Shown: positions 43,388 through 54,799 of the stretch, piece by piece
Position numbering within the stretch: position 1 is the first letter of the stretch
Layout: every line of letters begins with the position of its first letter
Assembly: GCF_000003815.2 (NCBI RefSeq)
Contig: NC_049979.1
Span: 34,192,459-34,256,458 of the forward strand
Source of the DNA: Branchiostoma floridae
Lineage: Eukaryota; Chordata; Leptocardii; Amphioxiformes; Branchiostomatidae
DNA length: 64,000 nt
Reading direction: 5' to 3'
The notes under the pieces: generated by a model
What the model saw: only the letters and a program-made list of their open reading frames with translations
What the model was told of the DNA's origin: nothing
Databases searched by the model: none
Translations under genes and position numbers: made by a program

Positions 43388-43930
43388 GGGAACTGCATGC
43401 ACAGATTTTTGTTCAAAGTTTGGACGAGAATAACTGACTAAGGTGTTGATGGATCGTCACGATTTTTTGTATGTAGATAGCCTCAGGGATGAAATACATT
43501 ATAAAACACTAATTATGCAATCAAGATCTAATTTACATAATCAATGAGGAAAGTTTATAAATCCACTCTCAAACGTCTCACATATATAAATGAGAAAGAG
43601 AGGAATGTCAGTAGATATCAATCATGCTAATGAAGACCTAATTTACATGATTTAATGAAAATACTATAATTCCATAGTGGTAAATGGTGGAAATTTCATA
43701 CTTGCGGCATCACGAAGCTGGGTTAAGGTAAGCATCATCAGACATAGTTCAGGATCACACGTGCATAAGGTATGAGGAAATGTTACAATAGCCTTCTTTG
43801 CTAAGATAAGACTTTCATACTTTGAACAATTTGTGCTGTTGGGTAGAAAAGATCAACTGAGACAATTTACGTAAATGAGGACCTCATTTACATAATCACT
43901 GCGAAATACATATGAAATTTAAAACAACCC
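43388..43930 (+). repeat. Relative of the 247-bp repeat
   Basis: TGTTGATGGATCGTCACGATT, then TTTGTATGTAGATAGCC, AATTATGCAA, TAATCAATGAGGAAAG, and ATAAATCCACTCTC...CACATATA. These blocks follow the same order as the tandem array at 16330-17260. A second weaker partial unit follows to about 43930. Confidence 0.7.
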
Positions 43931-45030
43931 TGCAGAAGCACAGTAACCTACTACATGTACTAGGAGGCAATGGAATAGCTCATACTATGTTCACATAAGT
44001 TTATCTACTTAGCAGCGGCCTCTAGCGGCCAGCGTAGATGTCACCGGACATCACTTCGAAAGGAAAGTTTCATCAATAGAATTGAAATTTGGACGTTGTG
44101 GCCCTTGCCCGAACGTGACAGTTCACGGCATATATATATACAATAGGCCACTTCTATTGGTAAAATGACGAGCACGTTTATGCCCTAATATCACATTGTT
44201 TCGAAAGTGACGTGTTTCAAAATATCGTCATTCTTGAATTGATTGTCCACAATTAAAGAGCACATTTAATTGGATATGAAGTTCTCTAATTGCTACTACA
44301 TGAAGTCTTTGTGGACATTCAATTGAAGAATGACAATATTTTGACACATGATAAAGTAACATAACGCGGCCTCCAAAATTCAAACCTCTTTGTGAGCCTT
44401 TCTCTCGAGTTGACGGCCGTTGCATCCACGAGAAGCGACCGATAGCTGTACTGCAAATCAACGCCTCGACACCAGTCAAAATTTAATAATAATGACCGAC
44501 TGTTTTCTCAAACACGTTTAGACATCATATGTAACGCATTGGCCGCCCGCGAAGCGCTACTAGCATTGTGTATCCATGTATATTCACTTCTTGTACGTGA
44601 TTAGTAGGTTAGGATATACATGTGGACAACGGTTCAGTTACTACTAAGAAAGCATTACTTAGTGCCATATTCCACACCAACATCTACTTCGAGAGTACTC
44701 GAGTACGTAGGTTGCATTGACAAATTTGTTACAAAAGACGTCGACGGCGAAACAAACTATCAACTTCTATGTTGGTTCTTTAGGGTGTTATTCAACCTCG
44801 GTACGTTGTCAAGATTCAGAAGATGGTGTAATGAGCTAGCTTATAGCGTCCTTTTGTATTTTTGAAAACTGGCGATAATCGTTGTGCGGGCTGGCATGTG
44901 TCATCGATAAAATCAAGTCTGTGTGGCTAATTTACAAGCAAGCTTCGGTCTGCCAGGCAGGTGTTTCCTCCAGAGTCATGCTCCTCTGCTGTAAACTACG
45001 AGTATTCTATATCCATAGTCAGCAAATCTG
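43931..45030. other. Intergenic; nothing recognised
   Basis: No coding region, RNA gene or clear repeat terminus was identified. Minus-strand frame 44228-44479 and plus-strand frame 44620-44865 have no known motif. Confidence 0.35.
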
Positions 45031-45039
45031 TGTTCAAGG

Positions 45040-45660
45040 TGAGCAGTTTCTTCCTTGAGAACCTTCTTGAATACCACTTCTTATGTTTACCACCCGCCAG
45101 GTATTCCTTCCTTGGTAACCTTCCTGGATACATGTAAATGATGCTTACGCCAGGCGGCCATACGGGCCGCCTGGCGTATACGGTATTTTGCTATACATCT
45201 CCCATACATCTTCCTGTCACCTGGTCATGGGGAAACACATGTGTAATACATGTCTCCCACCTGCCTAGCAGGTATTCCGTCCTTGGTAACCTTCCTGGAT
45301 ACATGTAACGAATCATGCTCACGTCAGTCGGCCAGATGGTGTTGTTGTAGTGCTTGGTGCACATCTTCCTTTCTCAGGTTAAGTTATGTTTAACGTCTAC
45401 TGTGCAGGTGTTCAGTCAATGACAACTTTCCTGCATGCATGTTTACAATGCTCACGTTTGTAATGGTCATACGGGTCTGTTATGGTGCTTGTTATACATA
45501 TTTTATACATTTTACAGTTTCAGTGCCAAGACATGGTAAACAACTTGTTTACCGTCTGCTGTACCTCATGTGTTTTTTTCCTTGATAACTTCATCCTAGC
45601 TAGATACATGTAAGAATGCTAGCATCAGTCGGGACTGTTATGGTGCTTGAATTACACATC
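45040..45660 (+). repeat. Tandem repeat of about 150-170 bp, five diverged copies
   Basis: The core CCTTGGTAACCTTCCTGGAT followed by ACATGTAA recurs at about 45050, 45113, 45278, 45420 and 45580. The copies also share GTCAGTCGGCCA / CCAGGCGGCCATACGGG and TTGCTATACATCT-type blocks. Confidence 0.75.
45146..45178. other. 14-bp perfect palindromic hairpin
   Basis: TACGCCAGGCGGCC pairs perfectly with GGCCGCCTGGCGTA across a 5-nt loop (ATACG). It is GC-rich and lies in one copy of the tandem repeat. The related copy at about 45330 has only the left-arm-like sequence. Confidence 0.9.
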
Positions 45661-47245
45661 TTCCTTACCGACCACAGAGATACCTTTGGTGCCTACCGTA
45701 TGATGACCAGATCCGGTTACAAACATGGATTTATTGGAGTTAGATGCTCTTATACCGCACTATGATACTGCTACGTGATCAGGCGGAACATGAGGGTAAC
45801 ACGATATCAGACATTCTATACATAGAAACGGATGAAAAAGTCAAAGAAACAAACGAACGCTTGTCAATCACGTATTATAGTGGTTTATTCTGACCAGCCA
45901 TATGTACAGCACAAATAAGCATCCGTGCAAATCACCCAACTGGTGAAACAGGTGTTTAAAATCGTAAAATCATAAGTCAGATGCTTGCTTGTTTCACCGC
46001 TGCTGTCATATCTTTCAGTACTGATAAATATGAAACTAGATAATGAATGAAAAGTTCATGCAGCTCTCTCTTTGTTGTATACTAGTATTACTAGTAATCT
46101 ACGTTCGTCTACAAAATGCTGTTCGTCTTGTATTGGGATAATGAACATGTTATAGCTGTCAGTAAATAAAATAGTGCATGTCAGCCATGTACCACGGAAT
46201 CAATTCATCTCCTCACATTATTCTGAACAAACTATACTGAGGGGACATCACTGTTCAAAGCCACAAAAGGCTTTTGTGTACACACCTTGGATATTCAGCT
46301 CCTGACGCATAGCGTACACGTATATACTAAAATAACAGCATTGTATATAAACAACACCTCATGTAATATATAAATATTTTCACAAAAGATACTGAAAAAT
46401 GAAAATTGCAGAACATCTTTCGTGCCACGACATTGGAAACATAAAACATGACATTTGGTAGAGATAACGTTACATATTTTGAAAAGACCTGCTCACACAT
46501 ATAAAAAAGCTTGGGAGTTTCGCAATCAGGTCCACAAGGCTAGATACATGCACGTACTGTTAATCTACAAGTTGATGATATTTGCGAAGACCCCTTTGCC
46601 ATGCGGCGTGTCCTTTTTTCATCTCACTTGCCCCCATCATATATAATAACTCAACTGATAGACATATTTACATAAAACCTGGTACTTAAAACAGTTACAT
46701 GTTAATTGCTGTGTCGTTTTCTGTGTACAACATTCAACATGTATCTACTTGCAGAACACAGTAAGGCTTAGGTCACATTTCCAACCGGGACCCGGTCGGA
46801 CAGCTATCGGGAGCAAAACGAACGACATGAAAAACGTCATAATACTCAAAATATCAAAATAAGTTTAATGGGAATGATCTGTATATATTTCTACGTCTAC
46901 ATTTTAATTTCTGTTTCTCAAACTTCCCGACCGGGTCATCTAACTCATATGTAATCTCCAAACAGCCGCACAGAACGGAATTTTTCCCACCAACCTCTGC
47001 TTGGCTTGGCTTGGAGAGTTTCCTATCATCAGGGGGATGACAGAAAGAGTATGCTTTCCACTAGGACAAAATTAAAAGTATTTAGATTTTCATCCCACTA
47101 TAAAAATCTCCCGGAAAACAACACGGTGGTGTCCCCATTACTACACACTCGGATGTAAATTTGCCAAGACCGTTTGTTACGTTATTAGTCTTCCATGCCA
47201 CCAATGTCTAACGTACATCTACTCAAATTTCGACATGTGAGAACT
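45661..47245. other. 3' flank of PTCHD gene B, with a MITE-like element at 46766-46960
   Basis: There is no gene. At 46766-46960, TTAGGTCACATTTCCAACCGG...TTCTACGTCTACA...CCGACCGGGTCA matches 58632-58840 (AAGGCCTACGTCACATTT... and ...AAATGTGACGTTAGCC), which has inverted ends. At 46980-47040, TTTTTCCCACCAACCTCTGC-TTGG...GAGAG matches the modules at 51885 and 55735. Confidence 0.5.
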
Positions 47246-50200
47246 TTACTTGTAATCAGGTTGAAATGAAGGGTTGGTGTATGTTTGTTGAGACGATGAG
47301 GGCAAGTCACTATTGTCCATGTACCGATCACTTGAAGGGTGCTCCGATTTTCTGATATTTTTCTGGGGTGAATTCAAACTGTCTAGCCAAGCTCGCATGT
47401 TGTCGTCAATCAGATCATTTCCTACTGGACCACTCTGTGATTCCCGTATAACCTGGTGTTCTCTACACACACCCGGTCCGAGGAAGGTCAGCAGCACGGG
47501 CAGAACAACTAGCCCATGCAGCGCCCCCAACAGAATCACCAGGAACATCGTTTTGAAAAAGGTGCGAAAGATGTAAGACGGGGCGGTGGACAAGGCTGCT
47601 ACACCTAGTATGGTGGAGAGGGAACCTTGTAGGATGGGCATGCCTAACGTGTACAGGGCAAACACTGCTCTAGCATTGCTACTGTCCTCTTTACAGGACA
47701 CGAAGGCGTACGTGATGTGGGCCGAAAAGTCGACAGAAAAGCCGATACACATGATGATGTTGATCATGGAAATGGCGTCTAGATTGACGTCCCAGAAGGT
47801 CATGTACCCCACCACCCCCGTGCAGATGGACGCGATGGACAGGGTCACCCAGATGGAGCAGACGGGGTGGGGCACAAGGACAAGGGCTACCACGAACATG
47901 GTGGCTGTGGCGATACCCAGGTTCTGCAGGGTGTTGGGAAGGATGGCGATGTACTGATCATAGAAGATAAAGCTAGGGTGGTAAACCGTGGTGTTGAAAG
48001 GACTCTGATAAGCGAGTTCTCTCATTTTGATCACCATTTCCTTCTCACGGACAGAACTGGTTATTTCTTTCGTTTGGACCAGGAAACGGGAAGCGAGAAT
48101 TTCGGTTTGGTTGTGGTTGAACTCGATGTCGAGTTCGTACCGTTTGAAAAGAGCGTTTGAGAGAAAATGATCTCTGAGATTTGTTATGAATGACGCTTTG
48201 CTCGAGGCGTCCAGACCCGGAATGACGCCTGAGAACTGATCGACAAAATCTAGGTAATCACGCAACCACGATTCTGACTCATTTTTCCCCGAGCTAAACT
48301 CCGTTTCCTCAAACTGACTAAGGATATTTTCAATTTGATCTTGGACGGTTGTGTTCCAATATTCTAGCTCATCGGTAAAGCTGACAGAAATTTTGGCACC
48401 ATAGGACGTGAAATACTGATCATCTTTGTTGTTGTAACTCACTACATAGGAGTCATCGGCAGCAAGGTTACTGAGGCGAATGCCTTCCCTCAGCTGCAGA
48501 CATCCCCACATGGCACAACCTAGGTACCCAGCAAACACTACCATCACTACAACCTTCACCCATGTTTTGGTAATGAAAGGCCCAAAATAATCTTTGAAGA
48601 AGGTCATGATAGCATGGTCACTACCCGAGAACTCCCCCTTATCGTTCACTCCCGCCATGGTGTTCCCCGTGCAGAACAGGCGATAACAACCCGACCTATC
48701 CCTGGCCTCGAGAGGAGTCGCCGCCCGCATGCAGGTAGCTGCGTGGCGGTTGCCTTTTTCACGGCGACCTACGTACACCATGCAGGCTCCGAAAAAGGTA
48801 ATTTGGAATAAGTAATCAAAAAGCACAGCTACCCCGGTGTAGATGCAGAAGATGCGGATGGCTGGGAACACCGTAATGGCGCCGATCCCGAAGGCCAGTC
48901 CGTCCGTGATGGTTGTTATGGTGATGGAGACCGCAGCCTCCGCGTACGTCTCCCGCATCCTCTCCTCCACGCTGCCTCCGGGATGGGTCTTCCTCCAGGC
49001 CGCCAGCATGATGAACATGTCGTCCACTCCAATACCTGCATGGGCAAATACACAGTTGTTAAGGCAAGCTGGTGAGGAAAAAACAGCACACGAACAGAAT
49101 GTGACAAGTAAAGCAGCCATTTTCAATTCAGGTGAAGTGTGATGCTTTTCCAAGTAGCTAGGAGTAGTAGTATTGCAATGCGGCTTCGCTACGGCTCACG
49201 TTTGGGCTAAGTACATCGGGTGCCCCTGCGCTTTTCGATAAGTGTGTTTGGTTCTTCTACGAACAGGTTTGTAATGACTGCGTCGGCTTTAAATTTGACC
49301 ACAAGAAGGTGTTATTTTCCGATAGATACGTCGTATTAATTTTTGGAAGTAAAACATGCATGCTTCTTCAATTTATACGACAAAGTACCCACTAGTTCGC
49401 GTACATCAAAAAGCATTCCGTATTGTGCTAAACTCCCCAAGTACTCTTTTAAAGTAAGTAAGCTCAGCATATGGCTGAATACAATGTGTCTGACATGGCC
49501 TGACAAATGTTCGGTTGCAAAACCAATATGAGGGGTGATGTTTAAAAACGCGTCTTGTTTTTGTGTTGTTTGATATTTGTGAACAATTGGCCGTTGTGCA
49601 CATCGCCCCTCATTTATGCCGAAAATATTCACGATAAAGGAAGTGTCTATGGTACATATAGGAAATGCATTTGCAGGATCTGCATGGGTTTAGTAAGTTA
49701 TCCTAAAACACCCTCGCGTAATTCAACACAAGTGATATCTGCAAAAGGTTGCTGATTATGAATTCATTGATACCAAGGACATTATATACATTTAGAACGT
49801 ATATAATGTCCTTGTTGATACCTAATCTATTGGAAAATAACACCCACTTCTGAAGTTAAGTACCGCTTTAACTCACAATCCGAAATGACGAATGCAATCC
49901 CAACATGTACATATACACAATCCAGGAGACACTTCCTACCATACACTGCAAGCATATTTCTTGTCTAATTTGTTCATATAGGGAAAACTCTCTACATTTT
50001 GAACTGACCGAATTCTCCGTATGAAAAATACTGGCGGACAGACTGTAGACACGTAGCTTAATTTCATATCTACAGACCACAAGGAAAGAGGTACAAATAT
50101 CAGCAATGAAGATAATACAAAATAGAGTCATCATATTGTGATACGTGTAGGTTATGAAGTAGAATCATGTGCCCAATTAACGACTTCGGCACTAGTTTGG

Positions 50201-51414
50201 GCTGGACCTGCGCTTGTAAAACCAATCTTTCTGTTCATTGTTTCACTTCTCTTAGCACTAAACATTTCTTGTGTTTGGTACAACTTGAGTGCGTCGCCAC
50301 TTTGTCGCTGTACTTATACACATGACTTCAATAAGATAAAACATGCGCACATACAAACTCTACCAAAACATAGCGTTCTTGGCGAAGTTATTAAATAAAC
50401 AGAATGGGAGCATGACTTACCTACGATGAGAAACGGCATGGAGGCGACCACGCTGGTGAACCTGACCCCACAGTACAGACACAGTCCCATGGAGGACACC
50501 ACCGCCATGCCTGCGGACAGGACGCCCAGCATGCCCAGCCACGGCTTGGTGCGGACCACGTCCAGCATCATACAGGAGAGGATGGAGAAGGTGATGAGGA
50601 CCGTGAAGGTGATGGAAAACCGCGGGATGATGCGGGCCGTCAGGGCGGACAGTTCCTCCTCGAGAGACTGGGACGAGGTTCGAGAAACTTCGATAATGTC
50701 CGATTCAAAATTGTCCATGTAGGACAGAAACACCTTTTCCCATCCTTCGCTCAGTTTATCATCTTCAGAATTGTCGCTGCGCAGGTAGAAGGACAGTTTG
50801 AAGGCGGCAGCGGTGCTGACTTCTTCTTCCGTCTCTGACTTGAGAGTTATCCCACCCAAGGCGGCTCCACTGAAGAGTCGAGCCCCGTCAGGTAGATCTG
50901 TCCAGGGGTAACCGATAGTGGTGTTTTCATTTTTCTCCAATGTAAAGTTTAGCAGGTGGTATCCGCCGACTACACACTGGGACTGCCATTCGGCACACAA
51001 GTCTGCAAATGTGTAGTTTGTTTCTGACACCTGTGCTTCTAGCGCGGATATATTGTTGTAGAGTGACAGAACCTCTTGCAAAACAGACGTACTCAGAACG
51101 TCGCCGTTTCCTTTACTAGTCACAATGACACTGGCAGATCTACCGAACGACACAAGTCTTGAGGTCTGAAAAGCGTCAGAGTCGTTGAGAGGGAAGTGCT
51201 GCTGGACCACAGCGCGCTCTGTCTTCCCGCGGCCATTATCAGGTGTGTACAGTCCCTCCACAGACGAATCAGACGCCATGAAATACATGCCCGCTCCCAG
51301 CCCACCTGCCAACATGACCGGCAGAACCAGGAAGGGGATGGGGTGCCGTGCCAGGAACCCTCCATACGCGGCAAACACACGACTTATTACCTTGTCTACG
51401 CAGTCGTAGGCCAT
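47246..51414 (-). CDS. PTCHD3-like patched-domain (RND) membrane protein B
   Basis: Two coding exons (51414-50421 and 49035-47246), joined by a phase-1 intron with GTAAGT donor and TGCAG acceptor, give an intact 927-aa protein. The ATG at 51414 starts MAYDCVDK, like gene A. It is predicted to be a 12-TM plasma-membrane RND protein of the patched-related family.

TM1 is about residues 26-46. A large extracellular loop follows with several N-x-S/T sites, then the sterol-sensing domain (TM2-6). The TM4 motif is G332-I-G-V-D336-D337. After a second loop (about 511-700) comes TM8-12 with the TM10 motif G763-F-S-V-D767. The two aspartate motifs are those linked to cation-driven transport in RND proteins and PTCH1. 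The hydrophilic C-terminal tail of about 70 residues is rich in S, N and Q.

It is convergent with gene A and in tandem with gene C. Substrate unknown; a sterol or lipid is plausible from the family. Confidence 0.92.
49774..49814. other. 16-bp perfect hairpin in the gene B intron
   Basis: CAAGGACATTATATAC pairs with GTATATAATGTCCTTG around a 9-nt loop (ATTTAGAAC). The outer flank GATACC is repeated directly on the other side (TTGATACC). The stem is shorter than a typical pre-miRNA. It may be a tiny foldback element. Confidence 0.85.
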
Positions 51415-51589
51415 GTTGTGCTACTTACGCGCTAATATTGAAAACAGCGTCTCCAGATAACACGCCCGGCCAACGTACGAAAAGGAAGTGAAAACAAACC
51501 TTGTTTTCGTGTGCTAGGGACAATATCATTAGAGCGCATGCGTGACTTTTGCCGCCATAAATATAGCTAGTCATATGAATCATGACAGA

Positions 51590-52440
51590 GAGCGTTGGAT
51601 GTACTGTAACAAGTATACAAGTAACATATTACCGTGATCAGTTTTAGACAAATACAATATTTGCAAACAATTCTTTAAACGTGTTCACCAACCACTATCC
51701 ATAACGGACTGATAATTAGTGTTTCCTTTTGGAAATTGAGCTAATGTATAATCATTTGAACTGAAAAAAATACGTAAGTCTACTCTCCAAGCAGAGCTTG
51801 ATGGGGGGGGGGGGAAATTGTGCTCTTTTCCTTGTATGTCGTCTTTTTCTGTCAGCTATCCTTACAGGCTGGTATGTACGGAAAAAGTCACGATTTTCTC
51901 TATCAACGTCTGCTTGGAGAGGACGTCTGTACCGTTTGTGAGCAAAACACTATCAACAGGTGTCTGTGATTCAAGATGTCTCTTCCACATCACAGAACCA
52001 TGGTGTCGACAATATCACTACGCCATCTGGGGATCGTCTCTATGGTTAAATGAATCAACGACTTCAATATCAAACACAGCCTATTATAATGCCCTGGTTT
52101 ACAGCACTAATAATAAAAGTGTTCTCATGTTTTCCTTTAGTGGTTAGGACAGGCAAGGCAGGACAGCATATAAAACTCAGGTGGCCTGGCGTGTTATCCC
52201 TGCGGCCTGTTTTGGTACGGCCATAGCAACCTTCCTGGTTGGAGCATGTCCAAGTTCAGCAATGACTATAAAGTCTAGTTCGTGGCTGTATAAACAGAGG
52301 CATGTAACTCAATCCGCTTCGCCATGTGTCCTGCACGGCATGAGGTATGGCTGGCGAAATGCCAGGTTTCAGGTGGCTGCCAGTATTATAACGTCTTTGT
52401 CTACTAACTTGTGAAATACAAAGGAATTACATGCGAAATA
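51590..52440 (+). repeat. Intergenic module, copy 1
   Basis: Shared blocks are TGTACTGTAACAAGTA, CGGACTGATAATTAGTGTTT-CC, CTCTTCCACATCACAGAAC, CAGGTGGCCTGGCGTGTTAT and CCATAGCAACCTTCCTGGTT. This copy keeps only the right arm of the hairpin seen in copies 2-4. Confidence 0.75.
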
Positions 52441-52754
52441 TACACAAACCTGGCCTATCTCCCGGTGCACAGTATAATGCGTAAGCGCCAATATCTACAG
52501 TCATAACATGACATGAGGTGTATACTTTGTGCTCACAGGGTGTTGTCCGGAAGTAAATCGTGGCTCCGAATTTTATCCAGTGGTAGAGATTAAATAGTCT
52601 TTAGATATTGTTTACCTGGATGTCTGACCCTCATTAACTACTGATAAATCATTTCATAGGAGTATTTTCATGATGCAATGTCAAGATATTGTATGGATGA
52701 GCGTTAATACACCAAATCTTACTCTGTTCCTGAAGGTGACGCCACTTTGATGTG

Positions 52755-53188
52755 TAGGGGTGGGTACCGGTACAAAACCGGTTTTTCTTATTGGACCGGT
52801 CCAGAAAAACCGGACCTGAAAAAAATCAGTAGACCGGATGTTAGACCGATTAGAAAATGAACAGATTATACCGGCACTACGGCGGCAGGGGTTCACGCGT
52901 TTTGAGGCTTATTAGGCCAAGAAAATAACAAAAACGAAGTATAGGGGAGTTAATAGTCATTTTTACCAACGTTGTACAGTCAAACTTGGTCTAAACTAAC
53001 AGAGGCAGTTAGCGTTGTTTACATGAAGATACGATACTCCACCAAACAGATTCCTTTGTAACGAAATGGACATTGTTTTGAGTATCTCCGATCCTATTCA
53101 CATTTGGTCCAGGTTCAGACCTGGAACTGATCCTCTGGACCTGTACCGTACCTTGACCTGAACTTTCTGTACCGGTATCCACCCCTAT
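52755..53188 (+). mobile_element. Complete hAT-type MITE with perfect 8-bp target duplication
   Basis: It starts TAGGGGTGGGTACCGGTAC and ends GTACCGGTATCCACCCCTA (inverted). TTGATGTG is present at both flanks (52747-52754 and 53189-53196). An 8-bp duplication and TAGGGGTG-type ends identify hAT. At 434 bp with no transposase, it must move in trans. It interrupts the spacer between module copies 1 and 2. Confidence 0.9.
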
Positions 53189-53249
53189 TGATGTGTATTT
53201 TGCATGTACTTCGCCGTATTTGCCTATTTCTTTTTTATTTCGCCATTTA

Positions 53250-54430
53250 GTCCCCCATATAGTACGCTGTGTGCAACCTACTTTGTGACAGTCCGATGAA
53301 GTGATGTAGAAAAAAAAGGTGTTTTCGCTATTGGTTCCGAGAAAATCTGTAACTCAGTATGACTCGGTCTTTCTGCGTTGATGACTGAATCACTGGAGGT
53401 CAGTGCAAGGTAATCAATTGTGAGAGGCTAACTTCTAAGGCAGGTATCGTGTTCATTGGACCATTGAACACGACAACTGTGTTTTGGGCAAATATTTGAC
53501 TAGGTCCCAATCAACCACCATTCCTTGACGGACTGATGATTAAAATGTTTTTTGAGCTACTTAAATTATTCGAACTCAAGTAAACCTTACTTGGGCTGTT
53601 ATGCACAAAACACCGTTAACAGACGGCCTTAATTCAACATGCCTCTTCCACAACACAGAAACAGTGTCGAAACATTCGTTCTGTAGTAAACTGAAGTACT
53701 TATGAAACACTGCTTATATCGTCATTTATTTACTATTTAGTGACCTGTTTTAATGTTTTAATGAAAGTCTTCGACTGTTTTCCTTTATCGCTTTAGACAC
53801 CATGTAAAATCAGGTGGCCCGGCGTGTTATATATCCCTGTGATGTACACTGTTTTGGGTGTGACCGTTGGTACAATCAGGAAGGTTGCTATGGACCATGT
53901 GGACCATAGCAACCTTCCTGGTTGGAACATATCCAAGTCAACAAAATGGTAAGAAGATTACCTCGCTAAAAGGTTCAAAGTCATTATCTGCTTGTGTGTG
54001 ATTATTTTGTTCTAGGACGGCATTGAAACCGAGACCTGTGATATCAGTTTTTTTTTCTATCCTGACGACATGATGTCACTGAGGTGGTTGTTAATGCTAG
54101 TTTTGCACTTATGCCTGTCCCTGAGAGTCACTATATGTGGGGGCTATGAGTTTGCCATACTCGAAGACGCCTTTCAGCGGATACTCACCTGCATACGTTG
54201 GCAGTGTTGTGAGTAAAGCTTAAGACTGAACTTTACACAAGCGACACAGATGGAATTTCAAAAAGCTGTCAGGGTTGGTTTCGTGCCTTCTCACTTTAGA
54301 CTGTAAACAAAGGCAGGTAACTTAATCTAATCCGCCTCAAGTTCACGACATGTGACAAAACGTCAGGTAGGTTTCAGGTGACTGTTAGAATTGCAGCGTC
54401 TTTTGTTCTGAAGTATGTAATGGAGTCAAA
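53250..54430 (+). repeat. Intergenic module, copy 2
   Basis: It matches copy 3 from TTCCGAGAAAATCTGTAACTC through GGCTAACTTCTAAGGCAGGT, TTCATTGGACCATTGAACA and TTGACGGACTGATGATTAA to the hairpin at about 53874-53930. After that it matches the tail of copy 1 (CAGGTAACTTAATC..., CGACATG...GGTTTCAGGTG). Confidence 0.75.
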
Positions 54431-54439
54431 CAAAACATC

Positions 54440-54771
54440 GGCCCTGTTGTTCCGCGATTTTCAACTTTGGCTATATATATATGTTCTCTTGTGCCGGGAT
54501 CGGGAGTTTGCTGTGGAAGGGAGTTTGCTGTGGAAGGGAGTTTGCCGTGATAACGAGTTTCCCCCGTCTCTTTCTGTTTGAAAGGATTTCCTGATCCATT
54601 TTCCTTTACCAATTACCAAGACGCCGACTAAGCGCAGTCTTCGGAGACGGGGGAAACTCGCTATCACGGCAAACTCCCTTCCACACACAGCAAAATCCCT
54701 TCCTCGACAAACTCCCTTTCCCGGCACAAGAGAACATACCCAACTTTGAAATTCGCGGACCAACGCCCCCC
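54440..54771. repeat. Foldback element, about 130-bp inverted arms
   Basis: The left arm (54440-54572: GTTCTCTTGTGCCGGGA, GGAAGGGAGTTTGC repeats, CGTGATAACGAGTTTCCCCC) is mirrored on the right (54643-54771: GGGGGAAACTCGCTATCACG, GCAAACTCCCTTCC, TCCCGGCACAAGAGAAC). The arms contain short tandem units of about 17 bp. A C-rich run follows at 54765-54796. It is likely an old long-inverted-repeat transposon. Confidence 0.85.
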
Positions 54772-54799
54772 CCCCCCCCCCCACCCGCCCTCCCCCCAA

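Noticed and set aside
47313-49142. Plus-strand open frames opposite PTCHD gene B
   Set aside because: They are antisense shadows of a well-supported coding exon, without family matches.
49774-49814. Annotating the gene B intronic hairpin as a microRNA
   Set aside because: The stem is only 16 bp with a 9-nt loop, below the usual pre-miRNA length, and no small-RNA evidence is available.
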